Assembly (NCBI RefSeq): GCF_000224005.2
Contig: NZ_CP007031.1
Span: 2,447,001-2,511,000 of the forward strand
DNA: 64,000 nt
Source of the DNA: Marichromatium purpuratum 984
GTDB lineage: Bacteria > Pseudomonadota > Gammaproteobacteria > Chromatiales > Chromatiaceae
Direction of reading: 5' to 3'
Made by a program: the position numbers and the translations under genes. The notes beneath the pieces are model-generated. The model saw only the letters and a list, made by a program, of their open reading frames with translations. It was not told the DNA's origin and ran no database searches. Below are positions 20,120-28,157 of the stretch, in pieces. Each line of letters starts with the position of its first letter. Position 1 is the stretch's first letter.

Positions 20120-20458
20120 TCAGACGCAGCCGGTCGGCTTGGGCAGCCCGGCGAAGCGGCAGGCCTGCTTGGCCGGCCCGTAGGGGAAGAGGCTGTAGAG
20201 ATACTTGCTGTTGCCCTTCTCCTTGCCGAGCTTCTTACCCACCGCCTTGGTCAGCACGCGCACCGCGGGAGCGATCTGATACTCCTCGTAGTACTCGCGC
20301 AGGAAATTGATGATGTCCCAGTGCTCCTCGCTCAATTCCAGGTTGTCCTGCTTGGCCATCACGTCGGCCACCGCGGGCACCCAGTCGTTGAGGTCGGCCA
20401 GATAGCCCTCCTCGTCCACGGCCAGTTGTTTGCCGTCAACTTCGATGGTGTCGGACAT
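20120..20458 (-). CDS. dsrC: DsrC, sulfur carrier and DsrAB partner
   Basis: 112 residues with both conserved C-terminal cysteines: Cys100 (KQACRFAGLP) and the penultimate Cys111 (TGCV). DsrC carries sulfur as a persulfide or trisulfide on its flexible arm between DsrEFH, DsrAB and DsrMK. It sits 33 bp after dsrH and is followed by a strong hairpin. A paralogue without these cysteines lies at 27255-27593. Confidence 0.97.
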   Translation of the reverse strand: MSDTIEVDGKQLAVDEEGYLADLNDWVPAVADVMAKQDNLELSEEHWDIINFLREYYEEYQIAPAVRVLTKAVGKKLGKEKGNSKYLYSLFPYGPAKQACRFAGLPKPTGCV

Positions 20459-20491
20459 GGTGATGTCTCCTTCTTCGGTGCGTGAATTGAG

Positions 20492-20800
20492 TTACAACCA
20501 GGCCTGGACCTTGTCGTGCTCCGCGGCGAGATCCACGAAGCCGGCGTAGTCCACGACGCCGATTCCCTCGATGATGCGATCCTCGGACAATCCGCGCGCC
20601 TTGAGGTCGGGCCCGAGCACGTAGAGCCTGAGTCTGCCGAGTGCCTCGCGAACCCGTGACTCCGCGCCGGTCCCGGCGAGGGCCGCGTAGACGCCGTCCT
20701 CGAACAGCAGGACGGCCGCGCCATCGCTGGCGAATTGCACACAGGATTCTAGCGAATTACGCTCGAACGGTGACTTGTTGACGGTATGCAGGATGCTCAT
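20492..20800 (-). CDS. dsrH: DsrH, TusB-like subunit of DsrEFH
   Basis: 102 residues, start MSILHTVNKSPFERNSLESC, with the conserved Cys20. It is homologous to TusB and forms the DsrE2F2H2 sulfurtransferase, which hands sulfur to DsrC. The ATG at 20800 gives the family length; the open frame upstream has no similarity. It lies 93 bp after dsrF. Confidence 0.95.
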   Translation of the reverse strand: MSILHTVNKSPFERNSLESCVQFASDGAAVLLFEDGVYAALAGTGAESRVREALGRLRLYVLGPDLKARGLSEDRIIEGIGVVDYAGFVDLAAEHDKVQAWL

Positions 20801-20893
20801 GCGTCCCCCTTGCCGGAGACGCCCGCAACGGTCGCCCCCGCGATACATGGATACGACGACGGCACCGGTCTACCCCCGGCGACCGGTGCCGAC

Positions 20894-21304
20894 TCAGAAG
20901 CTGAAGACCACATCGGCCTCGTCCATCAGCGCCCGCGCCCGGGTACGATCGACCACCTCGACGATGTTGTCGATCTCCTCCTCGGTGTCCGGATCCTCCC
21001 AGGCGATCTCGACCAGATCCTCGGCGGTGAGCCCACGCGCGGCGAGCGAGGCGCCGTCGACATAGATGCGCCCGACCTCGTAGTCGCCGAGGGTGCGGAA
21101 GGTGGGCGAGAAGTTCTTCATGCCGATCTCGCGAGGATCCTGCCCCTTGACCAGCTGATAGACCCCGTCGTCGACGAACATCACCCCGACGTCCTGGTCG
21201 AAGGCGGCACCGATCAACACCACCTCGAGCGCCTCCCAAGCGTAGATGGTGCCGTAGGGGGCCTTGCGGTTGAGATAGAGAAACTGTTTCACGGTTTCAG
21301 ACAT
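20894..21304 (-). CDS. dsrF: DsrF, TusC-like subunit of DsrEFH
   Basis: 136 residues starting MSETVKQFLYLNRKAPYGT. TusC/DsrF family by length, by the GxxFDQDVGVMFVDDGV segment and by its position between dsrE and dsrH. It has no cysteine at the DsrE active-site position, as expected for the structural subunit. It begins 11 bp after the dsrE stop. Confidence 0.95.
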   Translation of the reverse strand: MSETVKQFLYLNRKAPYGTIYAWEALEVVLIGAAFDQDVGVMFVDDGVYQLVKGQDPREIGMKNFSPTFRTLGDYEVGRIYVDGASLAARGLTAEDLVEIAWEDPDTEEEIDNIVEVVDRTRARALMDEADVVFSF

Positions 21305-21315
21305 CGTCTCGCCCC

Positions 21316-21708
21316 CTAGTCGCCGAAGACCACCAGCCGGTCGGCGGCGATCGCCGCCTCGACCAGCTGCCCGAGCCCCGAGATGCGGAACCTGGGGTGG
21401 ATGTTGGTGGCATCCTTGCCGTTGCGCTTGGCCTCGCCCTCGTCGACGATGCCGCGACGCTGCGCTGCGGCCACGCACACCACCAGATCGAGGTCGTGCT
21501 GCTCGGCGAGTTCGGCCCAGCGGTTGACGACATGGCGATCGTCCTGCGGCGGGGTGGTCAGGCGTGTCGCGTTGTTGACCCCGTCGTGATAGAAGAACAC
21601 GCGGAAGATCTCGTGCCCCTTCTCCAGCGCCGCCCGGGCGAAGTGATAGGCCGAGTCGGCGGCCTGGTGCTGATAGGGTCCTTCGTTGATCTGTAGAGCG
21701 AACTTCAT
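21316..21708 (-). CDS. dsrE: DsrE, TusD-like active sulfurtransferase subunit
   Basis: 130 residues, with the putative sulfur-binding Cys78 in LDLVVCVAAAQRRG, where the A. vinosum DsrE active-site cysteine lies. It receives persulfide sulfur from upstream carriers (TusA/DsrE2 type) and passes it to DsrC. It sits 36 bp after dsrB. Confidence 0.95.
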   Translation of the reverse strand: MKFALQINEGPYQHQAADSAYHFARAALEKGHEIFRVFFYHDGVNNATRLTTPPQDDRHVVNRWAELAEQHDLDLVVCVAAAQRRGIVDEGEAKRNGKDATNIHPRFRISGLGQLVEAAIAADRLVVFGD

Positions 21709-21744
21709 GACGTCCTCGCTCGAGGTGGATAGGGCCGCATGGCC

Positions 21745-22815
21745 TCAGAAACGGATGTAGGAAGAGCTGTTGAAGCTCGCCCGCGAGCCGCGCCAGGTAT
21801 CGATGTGATACTTGGTGAAGGGTAGCTCGACCTCCTCGAAGAAGCGCGGCCAACCGATGCGCTCGATCCACTCGTTGATCCGCTCCCAGTCGCGCGCGCC
21901 CTCCTTGTAGGCCTTGAGGATACGCTTGACGATGGCCGTCGCCTCGGGCCAACGCGGCGGATTGTTGGGGATGCCGGCGGCGACCAGCTTCTGGAAGCTC
22001 GGCTTGCTGCGCGCGTTGGAGTGACTGCCGCCGACCCAGATGGCGAGCTTGGTGTGCTCGGCGTCGTTGATCTGCATCGGCGGACAGGGCGGATAGCAGG
22101 CGCCGCAGCAAATGCACTTGCGCTCGTCGACCTCCAGCGAGGGCTTGCCGTTGACCATCGCCGGGCGGATCGCCGCCACCGGACAGCGGGCCACCACCGA
22201 GGGGCGCTCGCAGACGTTGGCCACCAGGTCGTGATTGATCTTCGGCGGCTTGGTGTGCTGGACGTTGATCGCGATATCGCCCTGACCGCCGCAGTTGATC
22301 TGGCAGCAAGAGGTGGTGATGTGCACCCGGTTGGGCATGTTGGTGTTGCGGAACTCCTCGACCAGCTCGTCCATCATCGCCTTGACCACGCCCGAGGCGT
22401 CGGTACCGGGGATGTCGCAGTGCAGCCAGCCCTGGGTGTGGGAGATCATGGTCACCGAGTTCTGGGTGCCGCCGACGATGAAGCCGGCGTCCTCCAGGGC
22501 CTCGATCAGCGGCGTGACCTTGGACTCGTCGGTGACCAGGTACTCGATGTTCGAGCGCAGGGTGAAGTGCACATGACCCTCGGCGAAGGTGTCGCCGATG
22601 TCGCACAGCTTGCGCAGGGTGAAGACGTCGAGGATGCGCTGGGTGCCGGCCTTGACCGTCCACACCCGATCACCGTTGTAGGCCACGTGCAGCAGCACGC
22701 CGGGACGCGGGTGCTCGTGGTACTTCCACTGCCCGAAGTTCTTGCGCATCACCGGATGCATGTACTGCCAGGGATCCGGGCATCCGGATTCGATCGGCTC
22801 GCGCATGTCGGCCAT
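21745..22815 (-). CDS. dsrB: DsrB, reverse dissimilatory sulfite reductase beta subunit
   Basis: 356 residues. Cofactor cysteines are in TTSCCQINCGG and the ferredoxin-like CICCGACYPPC motif, in the order found in DsrB. With DsrA it forms the alpha2beta2 siroheme [4Fe-4S] enzyme that, in sulfur oxidisers, oxidises DsrC-bound sulfur to sulfite. It starts 71 bp downstream of dsrA. Confidence 0.97.
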   Translation of the reverse strand: MADMREPIESGCPDPWQYMHPVMRKNFGQWKYHEHPRPGVLLHVAYNGDRVWTVKAGTQRILDVFTLRKLCDIGDTFAEGHVHFTLRSNIEYLVTDESKVTPLIEALEDAGFIVGGTQNSVTMISHTQGWLHCDIPGTDASGVVKAMMDELVEEFRNTNMPNRVHITTSCCQINCGGQGDIAINVQHTKPPKINHDLVANVCERPSVVARCPVAAIRPAMVNGKPSLEVDERKCICCGACYPPCPPMQINDAEHTKLAIWVGGSHSNARSKPSFQKLVAAGIPNNPPRWPEATAIVKRILKAYKEGARDWERINEWIERIGWPRFFEEVELPFTKYHIDTWRGSRASFNSSSYIRF

Positions 22816-22886
22816 TGCCTTGTCCTCCAGTTGTCTCAGTCAGCCATCGCTCGTGCGCGACCCGGCACGGGCCGCCTCCTCGTCAC

Positions 22887-24140
22887 TCAGCCCGCCGCCT
22901 CGGTCTGACGCTCGAACCAGGCCTCGGCGGCCTGATCCCAGCCGTCCATGCGCACATAGGAGCTCTGACGCGGATGATTGAGCATGTTGGGATCGGGCTC
23001 GATGCCGATGCCCTCAAGGAAGTTGGCCAGACCGATGCGCTCGATCATCTCGCCGCAGCGCTCGTGCTCGAGCCCGTTCTCGGCCCAGAAGTCGATGATG
23101 GTCTCGGCCAGCTCGACCAGCGACTCGTAGTCCTCCTCGGTGTCGAGCTTCTTGAAGGGCACGATCACGGTGCCCATCAGGTCACCGATCTTGAGGGTGC
23201 GCTTGCCGCCGACGAGGATGGTCACGCCGCGATCATCGCCGGGGTGCAGCGCCTTGGGCATGACGTTGAGACAGTGCATGCAGCGCACGCAGTCGCGGTT
23301 GTCGACGGCGAGGGTGTCGTCGTCGTTGAGCGAGAGCGCCTGGGTCGGACAGCGGGTGATGACGTTGTCGATGTAGTACTGCCGGCCCTTCTCGGCGACA
23401 TAACGACGGACCTCGTCCTGGTCGACCTTCATGTCGTCGCGCCAGGTGCCGATCACCGCGAAGTCGGAGCGCTCGATGGCGTTCTGACAGTCGTTGGCGC
23501 AGCCCGAGATCTTGAACTTGAACTTGTAGGGCAAGGCCGGACGATGCACGTCGTCGGTGAAGTTGTTGACCAGCAGCCGGTGCGCCTTGAGTTCGTTGGT
23601 GCAGGACATCTCGCAGCGCGCCGCGCCGATGCAGGACATCGCGGTGCGCACACAGGGACCGGCGCCGCCGAGATCCCAGCCGTAGTCGTTGATCTCGTCG
23701 AAGAAGTGTTGGGTGTTCTCGGTGCTCGAACCGATGAACATGATGTTGCCGGTCTGACCGTGGAAGGTGACCAGCCCCGAGCCCCACTTCTCCCAGCTGT
23801 CGGCGAGCTGGCGCAGCATCGCGGTGGAGTAATGGTTGCCCGCCGGCGGTTGCACCCGCAGGGTATGGAATTCCTTGGAGCTGGGGAACGCCTTGCCGAC
23901 CTCGGAGAAGCGCGGAATGATGCCGCCGCCATAGCCGTAGACCGAGACGGTGCCGCCCTTCCAGTACCCCTTGCGGGTCTCGTAGGAGTGCTCGAGCTGA
24001 CCGAGCAGGTCGTTGGCCATGGCGTTGATGCGATTGTCCGGGTGCTGATCGCGCAACCGCTTGATCCCGGAGATGAAGCTCGGCCAGGGCCCGCTCTCGA
24101 GCTGATCGAGCATCGGGGTGGTGTGCTTATCGATGGACAT
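22887..24140 (-). CDS. dsrA: DsrA, reverse dissimilatory sulfite reductase alpha subunit
   Basis: 417 residues starting MSIDKHTTPMLDQLESGPWP. The siroheme/[4Fe-4S] cysteines lie in MSCIGAARCEMSC and ISGCANDCQNA, and a ferredoxin domain follows with CVRCMHCLNVMP. Length and N-terminus match Chromatiaceae DsrA. An AGGAGAG ribosome site lies about 8 bases upstream of the ATG at 24140. It is the first gene of the operon. The oxidative (reverse) type is inferred from the accompanying dsrEFH and dsrL. Confidence 0.97.
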   Translation of the reverse strand: MSIDKHTTPMLDQLESGPWPSFISGIKRLRDQHPDNRINAMANDLLGQLEHSYETRKGYWKGGTVSVYGYGGGIIPRFSEVGKAFPSSKEFHTLRVQPPAGNHYSTAMLRQLADSWEKWGSGLVTFHGQTGNIMFIGSSTENTQHFFDEINDYGWDLGGAGPCVRTAMSCIGAARCEMSCTNELKAHRLLVNNFTDDVHRPALPYKFKFKISGCANDCQNAIERSDFAVIGTWRDDMKVDQDEVRRYVAEKGRQYYIDNVITRCPTQALSLNDDDTLAVDNRDCVRCMHCLNVMPKALHPGDDRGVTILVGGKRTLKIGDLMGTVIVPFKKLDTEEDYESLVELAETIIDFWAENGLEHERCGEMIERIGLANFLEGIGIEPDPNMLNHPRQSSYVRMDGWDQAAEAWFERQTEAAG

Positions 24141-24505
24141 TGCGCTGTCTCTCCTACGCTGTGAACCAGGAAAGTGGCGTGCGTGCGAGATCGAACCGGC
24201 ACCCCTCAAGGCAGCTGCGGGCGGCGGCTCGATGCATCGCGTCGCGTCTGTGGCGAGGATGGGCCCTCGGAACCGAGACCCTGTCGATCTCGGGAACTCC
24301 ATCGTCTGAGCATCACTGTACCCGGCGCGCGCCCGGTCGCACACTCCACGATCGGGGTGGATGCGCCAGCCTCGTCTATCCCTTTCGGGATAGGTTCGCA
24401 CCGTTCGTCCCGAAGTACTCGACACAGCGGCTGCATGCAATCCATACAGCTGTTAGGCTCTGATAAACATTGAATAATATAAGAACCTACTAATAAAAAG
24501 CCGTC
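24141..24505. promoter_or_regulatory. Divergent promoter region of dsrA and the TauD-like gene
   Basis: This 365-bp stretch has no gene. It holds a perfect inverted repeat, CTATCCC-TTTC-GGGATAG (24376-24393), and an AT-rich part around 24460-24500 just upstream of the dioxygenase gene. The inverted repeat may be an operator or a short RNA hairpin. The dsr operon of A. vinosum is induced by sulfide and elemental sulfur, so a control site here is expected, but which element acts on which gene cannot be told by eye. Confidence 0.55.
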
Positions 24506-25399
24506 ATGTCCAATCCCTTCTCACTCACGGATGAGCAGGCCTATCAACGCTGGCGCGCGACCAGGCTCACTCGCCCGGCACCGAGCACGGCGCGCTTGCG
24601 CGTGCGGGTACAACACCCGGCGGCGCCCAGTCGCGCCGAACTCGCGGCCATCGGCGCACGCATCGCCAGCGACGGCATGGCGCTGATCAGCTGCGCGCCC
24701 GAGCAGCTCGATGCCGAGTCACTGCTGGCGCTCGGACGCGCGCTCGGACTGCGTCGCACCGAGGCCAACCACTTCGCCGACATCCAGGCGGTGAGCCGGA
24801 TCACTCCGGTCGAGGGCCGGGGAGATGGACGCGGCGACTACATTCCTTATACCGACCGCGCGTTGAACTGGCACACCGACGGCTATTACAACCCGCCCGA
24901 TCAGCAGGTGCGGGCCTGGATGCTGTTCTGCCTTCAGCCCGCGCGCGCGGGCGGCGAGAATCAGCTGCTCGACCCCGAGATCGCCTATATCCGGTTGCGC
25001 GACGACTCGCCAAGCCACATCGTCGCCCTGACGCACCCCGAGGCGTTCGCCATCCCCGCCCACGTGGTCGATGGCCAGGTGCTGCGCGCCGAGAGCCGGG
25101 GACCGGTGTTCTCGATCCAGCAGGGTCGGCTGCACATGCGTTACTCGGCGCGTCGCCGTCACGTGTGCTGGCGCGACACCCCGGAGACCACCGCCGCTCG
25201 CACCGCGCTCGACGAGTTGTTTTCACGCGAAACTGTCTTCACATTCACTCACAGACTGGCCGCTGGCGAGGGGCTGATCAGTAACAATGTGCTGCACAAC
25301 AGGACGGCCTTCGCCCCCGCCACCCAACGGGAGCGGGCACGTGAATTGTTGCGGATCCGTTACATCGACCGGGTCAACCCCGATTCGTGGACGGTATAA
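24506..25399 (+). CDS. TauD/TfdA-family Fe(II)/2-oxoglutarate dioxygenase
   Basis: 297 residues. The iron triad is visible as HTD in LNWHTDGYYN and the distal histidine in SNNVLHNRTAF, with the 2-oxoglutarate-binding arginine region in LLRIRYIDR. Family members hydroxylate small organic substrates; TauD releases sulfite from taurine, but no substrate can be assigned here. It is divergent from dsrA and may be controlled with it. No taurine transporter genes are near. Confidence 0.85.
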   Translation: MSNPFSLTDEQAYQRWRATRLTRPAPSTARLRVRVQHPAAPSRAELAAIGARIASDGMALISCAPEQLDAESLLALGRALGLRRTEANHFADIQAVSRITPVEGRGDGRGDYIPYTDRALNWHTDGYYNPPDQQVRAWMLFCLQPARAGGENQLLDPEIAYIRLRDDSPSHIVALTHPEAFAIPAHVVDGQVLRAESRGPVFSIQQGRLHMRYSARRRHVCWRDTPETTAARTALDELFSRETVFTFTHRLAAGEGLISNNVLHNRTAFAPATQRERARELLRIRYIDRVNPDSWTV

Positions 25400-25553
25400 T
25401 CGCGCACTCGTCCATCGACGTGACCACGAGACGTGGTCGAGTCCCGACCGATGCCGCGAGCGAGGTCCACCGGCCCGGCAACGCTCAGCATGATAGGCAC
25501 AGTCTCCAGCAGACGCCCCACACCACGATCAGAAGGAACGGTTGCGTCAACCC

Positions 25554-25746
25554 ATGCTCAAGCTCAGTGACATCCTCATCGCCAACCAGGATCTCGAATC
25601 CTTCGACGAACTCCTGCCCCTGGTCCAGACCGTCGCACGCACCGGAGAACGCTTCTTCCGCATGGACGTCCGCCCCCCCCTACCCCGACACCCCGGATGA
25701 TTGGGAAGACCGCCTCGAAGCCGCCTTCAACGGCCTCATCCGTTAG
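25554..25746 (+). pseudogene. Small gene frameshifted at a C8 homopolymer
   Basis: From the ATG at 25554 the frame reads MLKLSDILIANQDLESFDEL and onward but stops at 25698-25700 after 48 codons. A run of eight C (25673-25680) lies in the middle. With seven C the frame would continue into PYPDTPDDWEDRLEAAFNGL and end at 25746, giving an acidic 63-residue protein whose tail looks natural. Either this is a sequencing or assembly error, a real frameshift, or phase-variable slippage. The family is not recognised. It sits 15 bp before the next gene, probably in one operon. Confidence 0.55.
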
Positions 25747-25761
25747 CCGCAGGCCAGCCCC

Positions 25762-26484
25762 ATGAAGCATCTCGATCTATTCGCCGAGCACCTGATCGAC
25801 ACCGCCGCCGAGTCGGTGATCGGTCACGGCGCCGAACAAACGGCGTTGCAGGCGCATCTGCAGGCACTCACCGAGCGGCTTGCCGAACTCGAACAGAGCA
25901 ACGCGCCATGCGACGTGCTGGCCGACGCGCAGCTCCAGATGGCTCGCGCCCTGGTCGGCCTCGGTCGCGGCGACGAGGCCTGGTCGCTCGCCCGCACGGT
26001 CTTCGACACCTTCATCGAGCACGACCAGTTCGAACTCGCCGCCGATGCCTGCGATATCCTCTTCCAGTGCAACCGTCCCGAGTCGCTCACCGCCCTCGGC
26101 CAGGGCATCTGGCTGGCGGTCACCTGCCCGATCGACCCCGAACTCACCACCGAGCTGCTCACCCATGTTATCGAGGAGACCCCGGATGACGCCGATGGCG
26201 CCGCGGTCGCCGCGACCACCGCGCTGTTCCTCGCCGACGTACGCGCCGCCGGGCACCAACGCGAGGACCTGATGTTCTTCGCCACCCAGATGCTCGGCAC
26301 CGTGGCGCGGCGCCACAGCGGTGTCGACAGCCCAGAGCAGCTCGATCAGTGGATGGAGCGGCTGGAACTCAAGGAACCGGAGAAGTTCCTGGTGCGACTG
26401 CGCAACGTCGTCGACGTGCTGGTCCAGGACGACTGGTGGTTCGACCGCCAGGCGCTGCAGGACCGCCTGCCCTTCGGACGCTGA
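25762..26484 (+). CDS. Unknown helical protein between the TauD-like and Cas6-like genes
   Basis: 240 residues, acidic and almost entirely predicted helical, with repeated Leu/Ala helix pairs reminiscent of TPR-type solenoids (for example DAQLQMARALVGLGRGDEAW). No signal peptide or membrane segment. I do not recognise the family. It is 4 bp upstream of the Cas6-like gene and probably cotranscribed with it and the DsrC paralogue. Confidence 0.75.
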   Translation: MKHLDLFAEHLIDTAAESVIGHGAEQTALQAHLQALTERLAELEQSNAPCDVLADAQLQMARALVGLGRGDEAWSLARTVFDTFIEHDQFELAADACDILFQCNRPESLTALGQGIWLAVTCPIDPELTTELLTHVIEETPDDADGAAVAATTALFLADVRAAGHQREDLMFFATQMLGTVARRHSGVDSPEQLDQWMERLELKEPEKFLVRLRNVVDVLVQDDWWFDRQALQDRLPFGR

Positions 26485-26488
26485 CACC

Positions 26489-27172
26489 ATGTACTGGCAA
26501 GAACCCGAGCAGGAAGACGACTTCAGGGTCCCGGCAGACGTTGTCGAACTGGTCTTCGCGATCGACTGCCGGGCGCTCCCGGTCGATCATGCCGATGCCC
26601 TGCATCGCGCACTGATCGTCGCCCAGCCCTGGCTGGCCGAGACCGCCGGGCTCGGCATCCACAGCATCCACGGCGCCGGCTCACAGAACGGCTGGGAGCG
26701 CCCGCCGCACGGCACCGACACCTGCCTGCAGCTCTCGCGCCGCACCAAGCTGCGGCTGCGCGTCCCGCAACACCTGTCCGACTCGCTGCTGGCGACACTG
26801 CCGGGCAGCCACATCGAGGTCGCCGGTCATCCGCTGACCATCGGGCAGGGACGCATCCGATCGCTCGATCCCAACCCCACGCAGTTCGCCCGTCATGTCG
26901 TCTGCAGCGCCGAGGAGGACGAGAACGCCTTCCTCGAACGCGCCGCCGAGACGCTCGCCCGGATCGAGGTCGGGGTGCGCAAGGCGCTGTGCGGTCGCGC
27001 CCTCACGCTCGTCACCGCCGACGGCCCCCTTCACACCCGCAGCCTGCTGCTGGCAAATCTGCCGCCCGACGAGTCGATCCGGCTCCAGCAGCATGGGCTC
27101 GGGTCGCACCGTCACCTCGGCTGCGGACTGTTCATCGCACACAAGGGCATCGACCCGGTCCGGCCGGGCTGA
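26489..27172 (+). CDS. Cas6/Cmx6-like RNA-binding protein, no CRISPR array nearby
   Basis: 227 residues, start MYWQEPEQEDDFRVPADVV. The C-terminal glycine-rich segment HGLGSHRHLGCGLFIAHKGI resembles the Cas6 G-rich loop, and the overall pattern (FAIDCRALPVDHAHAL-like N-terminus, IHSIHGA, LSRRTKLRLRVP) resembles proteins annotated as type I-MYXAN Cas6/Cmx6. Cas6 enzymes cut CRISPR precursor RNA. No repeat-spacer array and no other cas gene is present in the window, and the neighbours are a DsrC-family gene and the dsr operon, so a different RNA substrate is possible. The family call is from memory and needs a profile search. Confidence 0.6.
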   Translation: MYWQEPEQEDDFRVPADVVELVFAIDCRALPVDHADALHRALIVAQPWLAETAGLGIHSIHGAGSQNGWERPPHGTDTCLQLSRRTKLRLRVPQHLSDSLLATLPGSHIEVAGHPLTIGQGRIRSLDPNPTQFARHVVCSAEEDENAFLERAAETLARIEVGVRKALCGRALTLVTADGPLHTRSLLLANLPPDESIRLQQHGLGSHRHLGCGLFIAHKGIDPVRPG

Positions 27173-27254
27173 CGACCGCGCAGAGACACCAGATACCCGA
27201 ACCGGCGCACCCGGCGCCGGTGATCATCGAGCCTGCAGTAGGGAGGAGTCCGCA

Positions 27255-27593
27255 ATGGCCATCGAGGTCAACGGTAAGACCATCGCCACCACCGCCAATG
27301 GCTATCTGGAGAACGCGGCCGACTGGAGCGAGGCCGTCGCCGAGGCGCTCGCGGCCGAGGAGTCGGTCGAGCTGAGCGAACGCCACTGGGACGTGATCCG
27401 CTACCTGCGCGAGGAATACTTCGACAACGGCCAGAACCAGCCGATGGAGCGCGCGGTGCTCAAGGCGATGGCGCAACGCTGGGGCAGCAAGCCGACGAGC
27501 AAGGACCTCTATCAGCTCTTTCCGCTCGCCCCGACCAAGCAGGGCACCCGCATCGCCGGGCTCCCCGAGGTCAGGCGCAAGGGTGGTTATTGA
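27255..27593 (+). CDS. DsrC/TusE-family protein lacking both cysteines (RspA-type)
   Basis: 112 residues, clearly homologous to DsrC (20120-20458): MAIEVNGKTIATTANGYLEN, SERHWDVIRYLREEY and KQGTRIAGLPE align along the whole length. The redox cysteines are gone: Thr98 replaces the upstream one and the C-terminus ends RKGGY instead of GCV. It therefore cannot carry sulfur as DsrC does. Such members are called RspA (regulatory sulfur-related proteins) and are proposed to be regulatory. A strong GGGAGGAG ribosome site lies just upstream. Confidence 0.85.
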   Translation: MAIEVNGKTIATTANGYLENAADWSEAVAEALAAEESVELSERHWDVIRYLREEYFDNGQNQPMERAVLKAMAQRWGSKPTSKDLYQLFPLAPTKQGTRIAGLPEVRRKGGY

Positions 27594-27614
27594 ACCCGCA
27601 GCAACAGGCCGACG

Positions 27615-28157
27615 TCAGCCGCGCCGCGCGCGCCACCACAACGCCACCCCGGTGAGCCCGAGGATGTAACCAAGCCCGCCGAGCAGATCGCGCAGCCGCA
27701 CGCGCGCCTGCTCGGCGGCCAGCTCCTCGCGCAGCGGACGCAGCTGACGCGCCACCGCCAGCTCAATCGCGGCGAGCAACGCCGGATCGGCCATCGACGG
27801 CGGCGCGCTCATCTGGGTCGCGGCTTGAGGGGGCGGCGCGGCGACGAACTCGGCGGCACCGATCCGCCACTCGGCGCGATGACCGTCGGCGGTCCGGGCC
27901 ACCAGCCGATAGTCGGCCGCACGGATCACCGTCTGCGCGAAGCGCCCCTCGGCATCACTCACCAACGCCAGCGACACCTCTCCCCCCGACAGCTCGATCG
28001 GCACGCCGACGGCAGGAGCCCCGCCGGAGAAGTAGACCGACCCGGTGATCCGCATCCCCTCGACGCCTGCGAACAGGTTGAGCCGATGCGCCCAGACCGG
28101 CTGCCAGCACAGCATCAGCAATGCCAGCAGCAGCACCCGCGGCTCACTCGGGCGCAC
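27615..28157 (-). CDS. NikL-like periplasmic protein with C-terminal anchor
   Basis: 180 residues with a signal peptide ([17 protein letters not shown]), an Ig-like/carboxypeptidase-regulatory domain (about 25-100), a helical stretch, and one C-terminal membrane segment ([18 protein letters not shown]). The N-terminus after cleavage, HRLNLFA, recalls accessory proteins of ECF-type nickel/cobalt importers such as NikL. It starts with GTG at 28157 inside the upstream gene (14-bp overlap). No nikMQO genes follow. Confidence 0.6.
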   Translation of the reverse strand: MRPSEPRVLLLALLMLCWQPVWAHRLNLFAGVEGMRITGSVYFSGGAPAVGVPIELSGGEVSLALVSDAEGRFAQTVIRAADYRLVARTADGHRAEWRIGAAEFVAAPPPQAATQMSAPPSMADPALLAAIELAVARQLRPLREELAAEQARVRLRDLLGGLGYILGLTGVALWWRARRG

